Shown here: in pieces, positions 43,400-52,057 of the stretch | Position numbering within the stretch: position 1 is the stretch's first letter | Layout of the letters: each line of letters starts with the position of its first letter | Origin: Thalassolituus sp. UBA1087 | GTDB taxonomy: Bacteria > Pseudomonadota > Gammaproteobacteria > Pseudomonadales > Oceanobacteraceae | Direction: 5' to 3' | NCBI GenBank assembly: GCA_002314145.1 | Contig: DCCG01000041.1 | Span: forward strand, 1-64,000 | DNA: 64,000 nucleotides | Translations under genes and position numbers: made by a program | The notes under the pieces: model-generated | What the model saw: only the letters and a program-made list of their open reading frames with translations | What the model was told of the DNA's origin: nothing | Database searches by the model: none

Positions 43400-44518
43400 T
43401 CAGGAATGCAGGTTAACCACCTGACCACTGGCCTGGGGGTCTGTGGTCTCCGGGGTTTCGGCCTTTACTGCATCGGACTCTGCGCTGTCGCCGCCCGGTG
43501 TCTGTGCCTCGTCCGCGGATGGCGTCTGTGTGGTTGTTGGCGCCGGACTGTCTGTGTGTCTGGCCATCAGGGCATTGCCGCTGCCCAGTCCGCTGTTGTC
43601 CGGTGCCCACAGGTTATGCAGCTTGTGGCGGACGTTATCGGTGTGATCGGCCACCACGTTGCGTAACCACAATTGCAGACGGTCTTCTTCTTCATCCAGC
43701 AGGGGAGCAATGGCTTCCAGGGTGATGCCGCGTTCGCGCAGTAACCAGACGACCAGAGGCATCAGATGGTGATAGCGGCGGCGGTGAAGCTTGTCTTTCA
43801 ACTCATCAATGGTGATATCAAACTGGCGGGCAACCAGCTCGCAGGCATCGCTGAACAGGCGCAGTATGTCTTCTTCGCGATACGCCGATTGGGTCAGCGC
43901 CTCTTTTTTCATATGCTGATCGACCCAGTGATCGCGCGCCAGCGCCTGATACAGGGGGTGATTACCGTGTTCCAGATCCAGCTGGCTGGTAATGGGCTTA
44001 TGCATCACATCAATATAATGCTGAGCCCGGTTGCGGCGACTGTGAGACAGCAGGTTGAGCATGGATTCGGTATCAATCCAGGCGGGTGGATGATCCATGC
44101 GGTACTGGTGATCAGAACTCCAGGGCCACAGATCCGCACTGGCCACCAGGCCGCTGCGTCTTGGCCAGTCATGCAGCTGCAGAATCAGATCGGTCAGGTG
44201 AGTCTGTTCGTCCACCATCAGGACAACGCCCTGATCCGATAAGATCTGACGACGTTTGTGCCAGCAGCGTTCGTGCATATTGTCGAACGCCGTCTGTATA
44301 TCATCCATGACCCCGGTCCAGTCACGGCTGCAGCGCATGACGAACTGCAGGCGCTTTTCCTCCAACACATAGGCCATCAGGCGGGTGTCCGGAATGGCGG
44401 ACAGGAGTTGGCGGCCGTATTCGAATTCGAATACAGACTGAAAGATCGGCTGGTCTTTGGCACCGTACACCGAGAAGTAGTATACCCCGGCCCCGTGCAG
44501 CGTCATTTTGGTTTGCAT
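43400..44518 (-). CDS. Degenerate Y1-transposase-like (RAYT-like) protein, probably domesticated
   Basis: A 372-residue protein I read as a derived REP-associated tyrosine-transposase relative. The N-terminal 150 residues follow the Y1 layout: GAGVYYFSVYGAKDQPIFQ, then TRLMAYVLEEKRLQFVMRCS where the metal-binding HUH should be (here LQF), and LILQLHDWPRRSGLVASADL followed by WPWSSDHQY, which matches the family pattern before the helix. The catalytic His pair is absent. Residues 215-290 resemble the DnaA-C-like helix-turn-helix that often ends RAYT proteins (VARQFDITIDELKDKLHRRR). The tail is Thr/Pro-rich. No REP clusters or terminal repeats were seen nearby. It is divergent from yajQ. Confidence 0.65.
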   Translation of the reverse strand: MQTKMTLHGAGVYYFSVYGAKDQPIFQSVFEFEYGRQLLSAIPDTRLMAYVLEEKRLQFVMRCSRDWTGVMDDIQTAFDNMHERCWHKRRQILSDQGVVLMVDEQTHLTDLILQLHDWPRRSGLVASADLWPWSSDHQYRMDHPPAWIDTESMLNLLSHSRRNRAQHYIDVMHKPITSQLDLEHGNHPLYQALARDHWVDQHMKKEALTQSAYREEDILRLFSDACELVARQFDITIDELKDKLHRRRYHHLMPLVVWLLRERGITLEAIAPLLDEEEDRLQLWLRNVVADHTDNVRHKLHNLWAPDNSGLGSGNALMARHTDSPAPTTTQTPSADEAQTPGGDSAESDAVKAETPETTDPQASGQVVNLHS

Positions 44519-44636
44519 AGCAATAAATTTAGCTTGTTTTTCTGTAAGTGCCAGCCGGGATACGGCAGGTTACAATAGCGGCTTTGTGCGCTGAGGCGAT
44601 AAGCGGCCGGCAGCAGGAATTTCTCAGGAGAAAGTT

Positions 44637-45122
44637 ATGCCATCCTTTGATGTAGTATCAGAAGTCGAGAAGCATGAAGCCCAGAATGCGGTGGACAACG
44701 CCAATAAAGAGCTCGAACGCCGGTTTGATTTTAAAGGCGTCGGGGCCAGCTTTGAGCTGAAAGAGTTTGTTGTGACACTGACCGCTAATGAAGAATTTCA
44801 GATCGAGCAGATGAAGCCGATGCTGGAAGGTGCGATGATCAAGCGCGATATCAAGGTCAGCTGTCTGGAATACGGCGAACTGAAAGGCGCCGGCAAGCAG
44901 GTGAAGATGACAGCGACCATGCGTCAGGGCATTGATAAAGAACTGGGCAAAAAAATGGTGAAGCTGGTGAAAGACTCCAAGCTCAAAGTCCAGGCGTCCA
45001 TTCAGGGTGAAACTATCCGTGTGACCGGCAAAAAGCGTGATGATCTGCAGCAGGTCATGGCGCTGTTCCGGCAGGACGAAAGCATCGATATGCCGCTGGC
45101 GTTCAAAAATTTTAAAGACTGA
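44637..45122 (+). CDS. yajQ: YajQ family nucleotide/c-di-GMP-binding protein
   Basis: A 161-residue YajQ protein, normal length. It has the start MPSFDVVSEVEKHEAQNAVD, then RRFDFKGVGASFELKE, KRDIKVSCLEYGELKGAGKQ, and GKKMVKLVKDSKLKVQASIQ. The family binds nucleotides, and some members bind cyclic di-GMP and modulate transcription (from Xanthomonas work). The ribosome site AGGAGAAAGTT precedes ATG. An AmpG-like gene follows after 16 bases, as in Pseudomonas. Confidence 0.96.
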   Translation: MPSFDVVSEVEKHEAQNAVDNANKELERRFDFKGVGASFELKEFVVTLTANEEFQIEQMKPMLEGAMIKRDIKVSCLEYGELKGAGKQVKMTATMRQGIDKELGKKMVKLVKDSKLKVQASIQGETIRVTGKKRDDLQQVMALFRQDESIDMPLAFKNFKD

Positions 45123-45138
45123 AAATTAAGGCGGTGGT

Positions 45139-46608
45139 GTGTTGTTGATCAGCTGGCGGACGTTACTGGAGCGATTGCCCTGGCTACGGGAAGCGCTGCA
45201 GATTTACACCCGTAAACCTGTGGTGGTGATCAGTCTGCTGGGCTTTGGCGCCGGACTGCCATTTCTGCTGGTATTTTCTACCTTAACCGCCTGGCTGCGT
45301 GACGTTGGTGTTGAGCGCACCGCTATCGGTTTCTTTGCCTGGGTCGGCATTACCTATTCCATTAAAGTGTTCTGGTCACCTGTGGTGGACCGGCTGCGTC
45401 TGCCTCTGTTTGGCGCCCTGCTGGGCCAGCGCCGCAGCTGGATTTTGCTCGGCCAGCTGGGCATTGCCGCTGGCCTGTTACTAATGAGCCAGCTGAATCC
45501 GCTGGAATCGCTGTGGGGGATTGCCGTGGCAGCTTTGCTGGTGGCTTTTTCGTCTTCCACTCAGGATGTCGCACTGGATGCCTTCCGTATTGAATCCGTG
45601 GACGATGCGCTGCAGGGCGCTATGTCAGCGGCTTATATCTTCGGTTACCGGGTTGCGTTGCTGGTCGCGGGTGCCGGTGCTCTGTTTATTGCTGACTGGA
45701 GCAATTGGTCCATGGCTTATATGGCCATGGCAGGCATTATGGGGCTGGCGATGCTGGCGCTGCTCTGGGCGGATGAACCTGAGCATAAAAACCGGCAGGA
45801 ATTCGTCAGCGAGGAGTCGGAGATTCTGGATAAGGCCGTTGAATGGTTTAATCAGCGCCCGACATGGCAACGCTTTCTGATCTGCTTTCTCAACCGCTAT
45901 CTGTTGGGCCCTTTCAGTCGCTGGCTACACTGGCCGCGCGGGCTCACCAGTGCTGTCGTTTGTCCGTTTCTGGAGTTCTTTCAGCGTAACGGCCGTTTTG
46001 CGCTGATTATCCTCGCTTTTATTGCCCTGTTCCGTATCAGTGATATCACCATGGGAGTGATGGCCAATCCGTTTTATCTGGATCTGGGATACAGCAAATC
46101 GGAAATTGCCAGTATTGCTAAATTCTTCGGATTTTTTATGACCATCTTCGGCTCGGCGCTGTGCGGTGTGCTGGTGGTGCGTTTTGGCATTATGCGGCCG
46201 CTGTTGCTGGGCGCGGTCATGGTGGCGGCAACGAATCTGCTGTTTGCGCTGATGGCGCTGAGTGACGGTAAACCTTCACTGACCTGGCTGGCGCTGGTAA
46301 TCAGTGCCGATAACCTGTCCGGCGGTATTGCCAGTACCGCGTTTGTGGCTTATCTGTCGAGCATGGCCAACCGCCATTACACCGCCACTCAGTATGCGCT
46401 GTTCAGTTCGCTGATGACCCTGCCGGGGAAATTTATCAGTGGCTTCTCCGGCTGGGTGGTGGATGGCTTGGGCTATGCGGAGTTCTTCACAGTGGCTGCC
46501 GTTCTGGGGATACCGGCGATTGTGTTGGTAATAGTGCTGATGCGTCACGACCGATTACGGCCTGCGGCGGCCGACGAGCAGGCGGTTAAAGAGAAAATCG
46601 CCGGGTAA
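45139..46608 (+). CDS. ampG: AmpG-like muropeptide permease (MFS)
   Basis: A 489-residue membrane protein of the AmpG group of the MFS, which imports GlcNAc-anhydroMurNAc peptides for cell-wall recycling. The GTG start at 45139 is preceded by AAGG at seven bases. About 14 membrane segments are visible. AmpG marks are GFGAGLPFLLVFSTLTAWLR, SIKVFWSPVVDRLRLPLFG, LGQRRSWILLGQ, and AFSSSTQDVALDAFRIE. The C-terminal half has SVFVAYLSSMANRHYTATQY-like sequence (AFVAYLSSMANRHYTATQYA). It lies directly after yajQ. Confidence 0.92.
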   Translation: MLLISWRTLLERLPWLREALQIYTRKPVVVISLLGFGAGLPFLLVFSTLTAWLRDVGVERTAIGFFAWVGITYSIKVFWSPVVDRLRLPLFGALLGQRRSWILLGQLGIAAGLLLMSQLNPLESLWGIAVAALLVAFSSSTQDVALDAFRIESVDDALQGAMSAAYIFGYRVALLVAGAGALFIADWSNWSMAYMAMAGIMGLAMLALLWADEPEHKNRQEFVSEESEILDKAVEWFNQRPTWQRFLICFLNRYLLGPFSRWLHWPRGLTSAVVCPFLEFFQRNGRFALIILAFIALFRISDITMGVMANPFYLDLGYSKSEIASIAKFFGFFMTIFGSALCGVLVVRFGIMRPLLLGAVMVAATNLLFALMALSDGKPSLTWLALVISADNLSGGIASTAFVAYLSSMANRHYTATQYALFSSLMTLPGKFISGFSGWVVDGLGYAEFFTVAAVLGIPAIVLVIVLMRHDRLRPAAADEQAVKEKIAG

Positions 46609-46702
46609 AACCGGCCTCTTATCTTGCTCTGGCTATCCTTTCGCGTTTCTTCTTTTGTACTTATTCCTTTAGTCCCGGTGTGGCGCTGCCTTTGGCAACA
46701 GG

Positions 46703-47611
46703 TCAGGCGCTGTCTTTCGCTCCCAGCCAGGCGGCGCCGCGCACGCCGCTGGAATCGCCGTGCATGGCTTTTCTCAACGGTGTCACTACAGTGTCGGAGA
46801 ATACATAATCCGTCCAGAGTTGCGGCACGGCGTCATAAATACCCGGCATATTGGATACTCCGCCGCCTAATACAATCACGTGGGGGTCCATCAGGTTGAT
46901 AACACCGGCCAGTGCCTTGGCCAGGCGCAGATAGTAGTTATTGAGCACCTCCAGAGCCTGAGCATCGCCACCTTCGGCACGCTGCTGCCATTGCTGCGCT
47001 TTCAGGTCTATATCGGTTTCTTTCTCCGCCTGCTGGCGCAGGCCCGGCCCGGACAGCAGAGTCTCTAAGCAGCCTTGCTGGCCGCAGTAGCAGTCAATCT
47101 GGCTGTCGTTTTCGCTGCGCCATTGCAGCGGGTTGTGGCCCCATTCACCGGCAATGGCGTTGGGGCCGCTGACTAAGCCACCGTTAACCACCCAGCCACC
47201 ACCACAGCCGGTACCGATAATCACGGCGAAGACATTGCCGTAGCCTGCACCGGCACCATCGGTGGCTTCCGACAGAGCAAAGCAGTCGGCATCGTTGGCG
47301 ATGGTGACGGGTTTACCGGTTCCGCGCTCCAGATCACCTTTCAGGTCTTTGCCAATCAGACAGGTGGTGTTGGCGTTTTTTACCAGACCGCTGGCCGGAC
47401 TCATGGCACCGGGAATGCCAATGCCAAGGGTGAAGTCGCTGGCGGCGGTTTCAGCAGCAGCGTCTTTCACCATCTGAATGATATTGTTAACTATGTCAGT
47501 ATAACTGGGGGCGGGTGTTGGTGTACGCCGGCGCAACAGAGTATTACCTCCGGCATCAAGAACGATAATTTCGGTTTTTGTGCCACCCAGATCGATTCCA
47601 AACTGCAGCAT
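46703..47611 (-). CDS. ROK-family sugar kinase (fructokinase/N-acetylglucosamine kinase-like)
   Basis: A 302-residue ROK kinase. The ATP-binding motif is LQFGIDLGGTKTEIIVLD, the substrate part is TLGIGIPGAMSPASG, NANTTCLIG and NDADCFALSEA with the catalytic Asp (about residue 105). The zinc motif is EWGHNPLQW with CYCGQQGCLE. A second ATP motif is HVIVLGGGVSN. It phosphorylates a hexose: Mak-type fructokinases and NagK share this pattern, so the substrate is open. Location next to the AmpG permease makes an amino sugar plausible. Confidence 0.9.
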   Translation of the reverse strand: MLQFGIDLGGTKTEIIVLDAGGNTLLRRRTPTPAPSYTDIVNNIIQMVKDAAAETAASDFTLGIGIPGAMSPASGLVKNANTTCLIGKDLKGDLERGTGKPVTIANDADCFALSEATDGAGAGYGNVFAVIIGTGCGGGWVVNGGLVSGPNAIAGEWGHNPLQWRSENDSQIDCYCGQQGCLETLLSGPGLRQQAEKETDIDLKAQQWQQRAEGGDAQALEVLNNYYLRLAKALAGVINLMDPHVIVLGGGVSNMPGIYDAVPQLWTDYVFSDTVVTPLRKAMHGDSSGVRGAAWLGAKDSA

Positions 47612-47686
47612 GGTGCGCCGTTATTCAGAGAATTTGGAGCAGTGTAAGGGAATCCGGGCGATCTGGCATCTGCCCGGAACGGCGGA

Positions 47687-48040
47687 TCAGAGCTGCTGGT
47701 AGCTTTTCAGCATGGTGTTGAGCATGTCGTCGCGCTCGGCGATGCGGCAGCCGGTACCATAGAGGCTGGGGGTGATCTTGTCGCACCAGACCACTTCGGC
47801 ACTGCAGGTGCCGGTGCGGCGTCCATTGATGTTGGGCGGGATATCCACCATGGAGAGTGTCAGGCTGGTACCCGGGGCGATGGCATCGTAGGTAGAAAGC
47901 ATAATGCCCTGATCTGAGCAGTCCACCAGTAACCCGAGGTATTCCTTACTGGTATCATCAAATACACTCACACTGCTTTTCAGCACAGCCCTGGGGTGCA
48001 TACGCTGTTCCGGCGCGTTATCCGTTGTCTGAGAGCTCAT
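47687..48040 (-). CDS. PilZ-domain protein
   Basis: A 117-residue single PilZ domain, start ATG 48040 (AGGGA seven bases upstream; ATG 48046 is also in frame). The c-di-GMP motifs are RMHPR (RxxxR) near the N-terminus and DCSDQGIML (D/NxSxxG-like) about 25 residues later. Such domains bind cyclic di-GMP and control motility or surface polymers. It is divergent from cobU, with 60 bases between the starts. Confidence 0.9.
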   Translation of the reverse strand: MSSQTTDNAPEQRMHPRAVLKSSVSVFDDTSKEYLGLLVDCSDQGIMLSTYDAIAPGTSLTLSMVDIPPNINGRRTGTCSAEVVWCDKITPSLYGTGCRIAERDDMLNTMLKSYQQL

Positions 48041-48100
48041 AAGCATGTCCCTGTGAAATCATTAACCTTTGCTAGTTTAGACCCAGAATACAGGAAAACC

Positions 48101-48613
48101 ATGACAGGAATTCAGCTGATTCTCGGCGGTGCCAGATCCGGCAAAAGCCGTTACGCCGAGCAACAGGCCAGCGACAGCGGTCAGGCCGTGACGTATATTG
48201 CCACGGCACAGGCTCTGGACGGAGAGATGGATCAACGAATTGAGCATCACCGCCAACGCCGTCCTGACAGCTGGCAGACGCTGGAAGAGCCGTGGCAGCT
48301 GGCCGGCGCCATTGCCGGGGCTCCCGCTGATCATCTGGTGCTGGTGGATTGCCTTACGCTGTGGGTGACTAATTGCCTGCTGGCTGACGATCCGCAGTGC
48401 TGGCCACGGGAGCGCGAACGGTTGCTTACGCTGCTGGCAGAGCGCAGACAGTCACTGTTGCTGGTCAGCAACGAAGTGGGTCACGGGGTTGTGCCCATGG
48501 GCGACCTGAGCCGCCGCTTTGTGGATGAAAGTGGCTGGCTGCATCAGGATATTGCCCGCCTTGCCGACCGGGTCACGTTAGTGGTTGCAGGTATTCCGGT
48601 GGCGGTGAAATAA
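48101..48613 (+). CDS. cobU: Adenosylcobinamide kinase / adenosylcobinamide-phosphate guanylyltransferase
   Basis: About 170 residues from the ATG at 48101, with AGGAAA upstream; the longer in-frame start at 47996 overlaps the PilZ gene and is rejected. The P-loop is LILGGARSGKSRYAEQ (residues 5-20). DHLVLVDCLTLWVTNCLL and LLVSNEVGHGVVPMGDLSRR are family signatures, with the guanylated His region (EHHRQRRPDSWQTLEEP). It phosphorylates and guanylylates adenosylcobinamide in nucleotide-loop assembly and in salvage of imported cobinamide. It heads the four-gene cobUTCS set. Confidence 0.96.
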   Translation: MTGIQLILGGARSGKSRYAEQQASDSGQAVTYIATAQALDGEMDQRIEHHRQRRPDSWQTLEEPWQLAGAIAGAPADHLVLVDCLTLWVTNCLLADDPQCWPRERERLLTLLAERRQSLLLVSNEVGHGVVPMGDLSRRFVDESGWLHQDIARLADRVTLVVAGIPVAVK

Positions 48614-48666
48614 CCGCCGCCGGGAATCCCCGGAATACACCTTTGAAACGACAGGAATTAAGACGT

Positions 48667-49722
48667 ATGTCAGATCAGAACTGGTGGCTTGCCGCCCCAA
48701 AATCCTTGCATGAAGACAGCCGCCGGCAGGCGTCCGACCATCAGAACCAGTTAACCAAACCGCCAGGCTCACTGGGCGAACTGGAAAACATCGCCATCCG
48801 TTTTGCTGCTTTTCAGGGGCAGGTAAAACCACAGCTGAAGCAGCCGGCAGCCGTTGTCTTTGCCGCTGATCATGGGGTGGTCGCTCAGGGGGTTTCTGCT
48901 TTTCCACAGGCGGTCACGGTTGAAATGCTTAAGAACTTTGTCGCCGGTGGCGCAGCAGTGGCCGTACTGGCTGCCTGGCATCAGATGCCGTTAGCCGTGG
49001 TGAACTGTGGGACGGCATTGCCCTGTGACAATCTTGAGGGCGTTATTCAGCGTCCGGTGATGCCCGGAACGGCCGACTTTTCTCAGCAGCCGGCCATGAC
49101 GGAAGCGCAGGCCAGAGCGGCTTTACAGATTGGCGCAGAGCAACTGGAGCGTCTGGCGCAGGATGGCTGTGATTTATTTATCGCCGGTGAAATGGGGATC
49201 GGTAATACCTCCGCTGCCAGCTGCCTCAGTGCGCTGTTGCTGGAACAGGATGTGAATGCGCTGGTCGGACCGGGCACCGGGGTTCAGGGCGAAGCTCTGA
49301 GCCATAAACAGCAGGTACTGGCGGCCAGTGTTGAGCGTGCCCGGCCGTTGGTGAAATCGCCGCTGGACGCATTGCAACAGTGTGGCGGACTGGAAGTGGC
49401 TGCCATGACCGGCGCTTATCTGCGCGCTGCGCAACTGGGTATTCCCGTGCTGGTGGATGGCTTTATTGCCACCTCTGCAGCCTTGCTGGCTACGCGCCTG
49501 AACCCTCAGGTGCGTGACTGGATGCTGTTTGGCCACAGTTCGGCGGAACCGGGTCATCGTGTGCTGCTGGAAGTGCTGGCCGGCAAACCCCTGGTGCAGC
49601 TGGGTATGCGTCTGGGCGAAGGTTCCGGAGCGGCGGTGGCCGTTGGCATTATCCGCCAGGCGCTGGCGTTGCATAACAGCATGGCGACCTTTGCGGAAGC
49701 CGACGTGTCCGGCGCGGAATAA
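48667..49722 (+). CDS. cobT: Nicotinate-nucleotide-dimethylbenzimidazole phosphoribosyltransferase
   Basis: About 351 residues from the ATG at 48667 (a TTG-type start at 48643 would add eight; AGGA is ten bases before 48667). Family motifs: LTKPPGSLGELE, VVFAADHGVVAQGVSAFPQA, NCGT, AGEMGIGNTSAASCLSALLL, VGPGTGVQGEALSHKQQ and LVDGFIATSAALL near the C-terminus. The conserved base Glu is in RLGEGSGAAVAVGII. It makes alpha-ribazole phosphate from the lower-ligand base. It follows cobU by 53 bases and cobC comes seven bases after its stop. Confidence 0.96.
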   Translation: MSDQNWWLAAPKSLHEDSRRQASDHQNQLTKPPGSLGELENIAIRFAAFQGQVKPQLKQPAAVVFAADHGVVAQGVSAFPQAVTVEMLKNFVAGGAAVAVLAAWHQMPLAVVNCGTALPCDNLEGVIQRPVMPGTADFSQQPAMTEAQARAALQIGAEQLERLAQDGCDLFIAGEMGIGNTSAASCLSALLLEQDVNALVGPGTGVQGEALSHKQQVLAASVERARPLVKSPLDALQQCGGLEVAAMTGAYLRAAQLGIPVLVDGFIATSAALLATRLNPQVRDWMLFGHSSAEPGHRVLLEVLAGKPLVQLGMRLGEGSGAAVAVGIIRQALALHNSMATFAEADVSGAE

Positions 49723-49728
49723 GGGTTT

Positions 49729-50382
49729 ATGGCTGAGCAGCAGACAACCCGTATTGATCTGATCCGCCACGGGGAACCCAGCGGTGGTGATGTTTTCCGC
49801 GGCCGCGTGAATCCACCGCTGACCGATCTGGGTCGCTGGCAATTCCGTGAGCGCGTGCGCCGCCATGCCTGTGCCTGGGATCGCATCATCAGCTCGCCGT
49901 TAATCCGTTGTGCAGAAGCGGCGGATCAACTGGCAGCGGAGCTGGCGTTGCCACTGACCCTTGATCAGGAATGGATTGAAATTCATTTTGGCGATTGGGA
50001 AGGCCGGCTGGTTAAAGACGTGCTGGCAGAAAATGAACTCCAGGTAACGCAGCTATGGGCTGACCCCTTTGCCTTCTGTGCTCCCGGTGGTGAACCTTTT
50101 GCAGATTTTCAGCAACGTCTTATCAGTGCCTGGAATAACCTCTTAGATCAGTACAGCGGCCAGCATGTGCTGCTGGTGTGTCACGGTGGCGTGATCCGCG
50201 GACTGGCACAGCATCTGATGGGGTTAAGTCCGGACGCTATGAGTCGTTTGTCTGTTCCTTATGCCGCAATGCTGCGCTTTAAAGTTGACCAGCTCGAATA
50301 TAATGACGAGTACCAACCCTGGGTCACCCTGGAGATGATGGATGGTTCAGTGTTAAAACCAACGGATCAGGAACCGATATGA
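49729..50382 (+). CDS. cobC: Alpha-ribazole phosphatase (histidine phosphatase family)
   Basis: A 217-residue histidine phosphatase. The catalytic motif is RIDLIRHGEPSGGDVFRGRV (RHG at about residue 13), then PLTDLGRWQFRERV, SPLIRCAEAADQLA, FGDWEGRL, and the second His in LLVCHGGVIRGLAQHLMG. In this context it removes the phosphate from alpha-ribazole-5-phosphate or adenosylcobalamin-5-phosphate. It overlaps cobS by four bases, so the two are translationally coupled. Confidence 0.93.
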   Translation: MAEQQTTRIDLIRHGEPSGGDVFRGRVNPPLTDLGRWQFRERVRRHACAWDRIISSPLIRCAEAADQLAAELALPLTLDQEWIEIHFGDWEGRLVKDVLAENELQVTQLWADPFAFCAPGGEPFADFQQRLISAWNNLLDQYSGQHVLLVCHGGVIRGLAQHLMGLSPDAMSRLSVPYAAMLRFKVDQLEYNDEYQPWVTLEMMDGSVLKPTDQEPI

Positions 50383-51176
50383 TGCGTTATTGGTGGGCGT
50401 TCTGGTATGCGATGGCGTTTCTTACCCGTTTGCCGGTGCCGTATTTAAAACGTACGGATGCCGCCGTAGCCGCGACCTCGTTAATTTTTTACCCGCTCGT
50501 TGGTCTGTTACTGGGTAGCAGCCTGTTGCTTTTCAGTGCTGCCTGCATCCTTTATAACCCCGGTGTTTCTTTGCTGTTACTGTCAGCCTTGTTGCTGGGA
50601 TTGTGGGTATTTTTTTCCGGCGCTCTGCATCTGGATGGCCTGGCTGACAGTGCCGATGCCTGGGTCGGAGGGCTGGGTAATAAAGAGAAAACACTGGCCA
50701 TTATGAAAGATCCGCAATCCGGACCCATGGGAATAACCGTGTTGCTGGTTGTTCTGCTAATCAAATTTGCCGCAGTGTTTGCTTTATTGGATAAAGCCTT
50801 ACAGGGAAATCCTGCTCAGCTGCAGCACTGGAATCTGTGGCTGTTATGCGGTGGTTTTCTGCTGGTTCCGGTCATGGCGCGCAGCAGTGTTATGGGCATT
50901 TTATGGACCACACCTTATGTCCGCAAAGAAGGGCTGGGTTCCGCTTTAGTCGCCGGGGTCACGCCATTGCGGTGTTTTATTATTGCCGCGCTGATTGCTG
51001 TTTTCAGTGTGCTGTTTCTGCAACAGCAGGTGCTGTTTATTCTGGCGCTGTGGTTTACTCTGATGGCGCTGGCGCGTCAGGTGATGATGAAACGTCTGGG
51101 CGGTTGTACCGGTGATACCTTAGGTGCGGCGATTGAAGTCCAGGAAGCCCTGCTGTTAGCCGCCATCGCTCTGTAA
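50379..51176 (+). CDS. cobS: Adenosylcobinamide-GDP ribazoletransferase (cobalamin synthase)
   Basis: A 265-residue integral membrane enzyme that joins adenosylcobinamide-GDP and alpha-ribazole. It has at least six membrane segments, and the conserved acidic motif HLDGLADSADAWVGG (about residue 85) followed by KEKTLAIMKDPQSGPMG. Late LGGCTGDTLGAAIEVQEALL is also typical. It is the last gene of cobUTCS. The upstream DNA for the whole set is too short for a cobalamin riboswitch, unlike the btuB unit. Confidence 0.95.
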   Translation: MMRYWWAFWYAMAFLTRLPVPYLKRTDAAVAATSLIFYPLVGLLLGSSLLLFSAACILYNPGVSLLLLSALLLGLWVFFSGALHLDGLADSADAWVGGLGNKEKTLAIMKDPQSGPMGITVLLVVLLIKFAAVFALLDKALQGNPAQLQHWNLWLLCGGFLLVPVMARSSVMGILWTTPYVRKEGLGSALVAGVTPLRCFIIAALIAVFSVLFLQQQVLFILALWFTLMALARQVMMKRLGGCTGDTLGAAIEVQEALLLAAIAL

Positions 51177-51189
51177 GTGTTATGGCGGC

Positions 51190-51231
51190 CAGAGCAATCA
51201 GCCCTGTTTATTCAGTTGGCTGATTGCTCTG
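51190..51231. repeat. 14-base perfect inverted repeat between cobS and an OMP gene
   Basis: CAGAGCAATCAGCC and GGCTGATTGCTCTG are exact inverted copies separated by 14 bases. It fills most of the 68-base convergent gap. There is no T run, but it is placed where a bidirectional terminator would be. Confidence 0.75.
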
Positions 51232-51244
51232 AGTTGCTGCTGCA

Positions 51245-51832
51245 TCAGAAAATAAATTCTGCCCCCAGTGAGGCAAAATCAAGATCGGCTTCAAAATTAT
51301 CATCGTCAAATTTTGCCCGCTCGTATTCCGCTCTCAGATTAACGTTAGGCAGAATGCCCGCACTTAACCCCACACCATAAAACATAGTGTCACCTTCGCG
51401 GCTGGTATCAAATCCCAGTGGGCCGTTAACGTCTGTTTCCCACCACATACGACCCCCTTTGGCATAAAGACGGGTCTGTTCGGTCAGTGGCAGGCCAACC
51501 AGAAGGGACAGGGTTTTACCGGTCGGGTCCACTTTGGTGCCGGCACTTTCAAACTCACCTAAATCCAGATACTGGCCTTCAACCCCCAGCCAGGAATTAA
51601 ACCAGACGCCGGCAAAGGCTTTCCAGCTGTGGCGGTCGTCGTCAAATTCGTTGATATCTTCCGGCACGCTGACATCGTTGCTGCTGATGCTCAGGTTATC
51701 GAGTTTACTGTACGACATACTGCCACCAACAAATACATCGGCGTCATTAAATTCTTCTGCCCTCAGATCGGCGGAAAAAATACTCGAGGTCAGGACGATG
51801 GCGGCAATCGGTTTTGTTGTCAGTGCTTTCAT
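51245..51832 (-). CDS. Small outer-membrane beta-barrel protein
   Basis: A 195-residue protein with a signal peptide (MKALTTKPIAAIVLTSSIFS, cleaved near DLRA) and the OmpA/OmpW-like eight-strand pattern: VFVGGSMSYSKLD, FAGVWFNSWLGVEGQYLDL, LSLLVGLPLTEQTRLYAKGG, MFYGVGLSAGI and a final strand LDFASLGAEFIF with C-terminal Phe. No function can be assigned beyond an outer-membrane barrel. Convergent with cobS, divergent to nothing; it has about 220 bases of non-coding DNA upstream. Confidence 0.85.
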   Translation of the reverse strand: MKALTTKPIAAIVLTSSIFSADLRAEEFNDADVFVGGSMSYSKLDNLSISSNDVSVPEDINEFDDDRHSWKAFAGVWFNSWLGVEGQYLDLGEFESAGTKVDPTGKTLSLLVGLPLTEQTRLYAKGGRMWWETDVNGPLGFDTSREGDTMFYGVGLSAGILPNVNLRAEYERAKFDDDNFEADLDFASLGAEFIF

Positions 51833-51986
51833 GTCTGTCTCCGTTTTCTGTTGAGTACGGAGAATACGAATAAGAACAGCGCTGAGTGTTCCGTTTGTTA
51901 GGGGGGAAGGGTCAGCAGAGGGTGGGGATAAAGTGTTTCAGGAACTAACTCTGCTGCGAAGTAACCAAAGCCGGTTAAATGGCCAC

Positions 51987-52024
51987 AAAAATAAAAACCC
52001 GCGGCAGATGATTCTGGCGCGGGC
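51987..52024 (-). terminator. Intrinsic terminator of the mqo gene
   Basis: On the minus strand CCCGCGCCAGA pairs with TCTGCCGCGGG (one mismatch) around a four-base loop and is followed by TTTTTATTTTT. It lies 35 bases after the mqo stop. Confidence 0.88.
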
Positions 52025-52057
52025 TTCACTCAAATAAAAAATTATTTCAGCTTCTTT

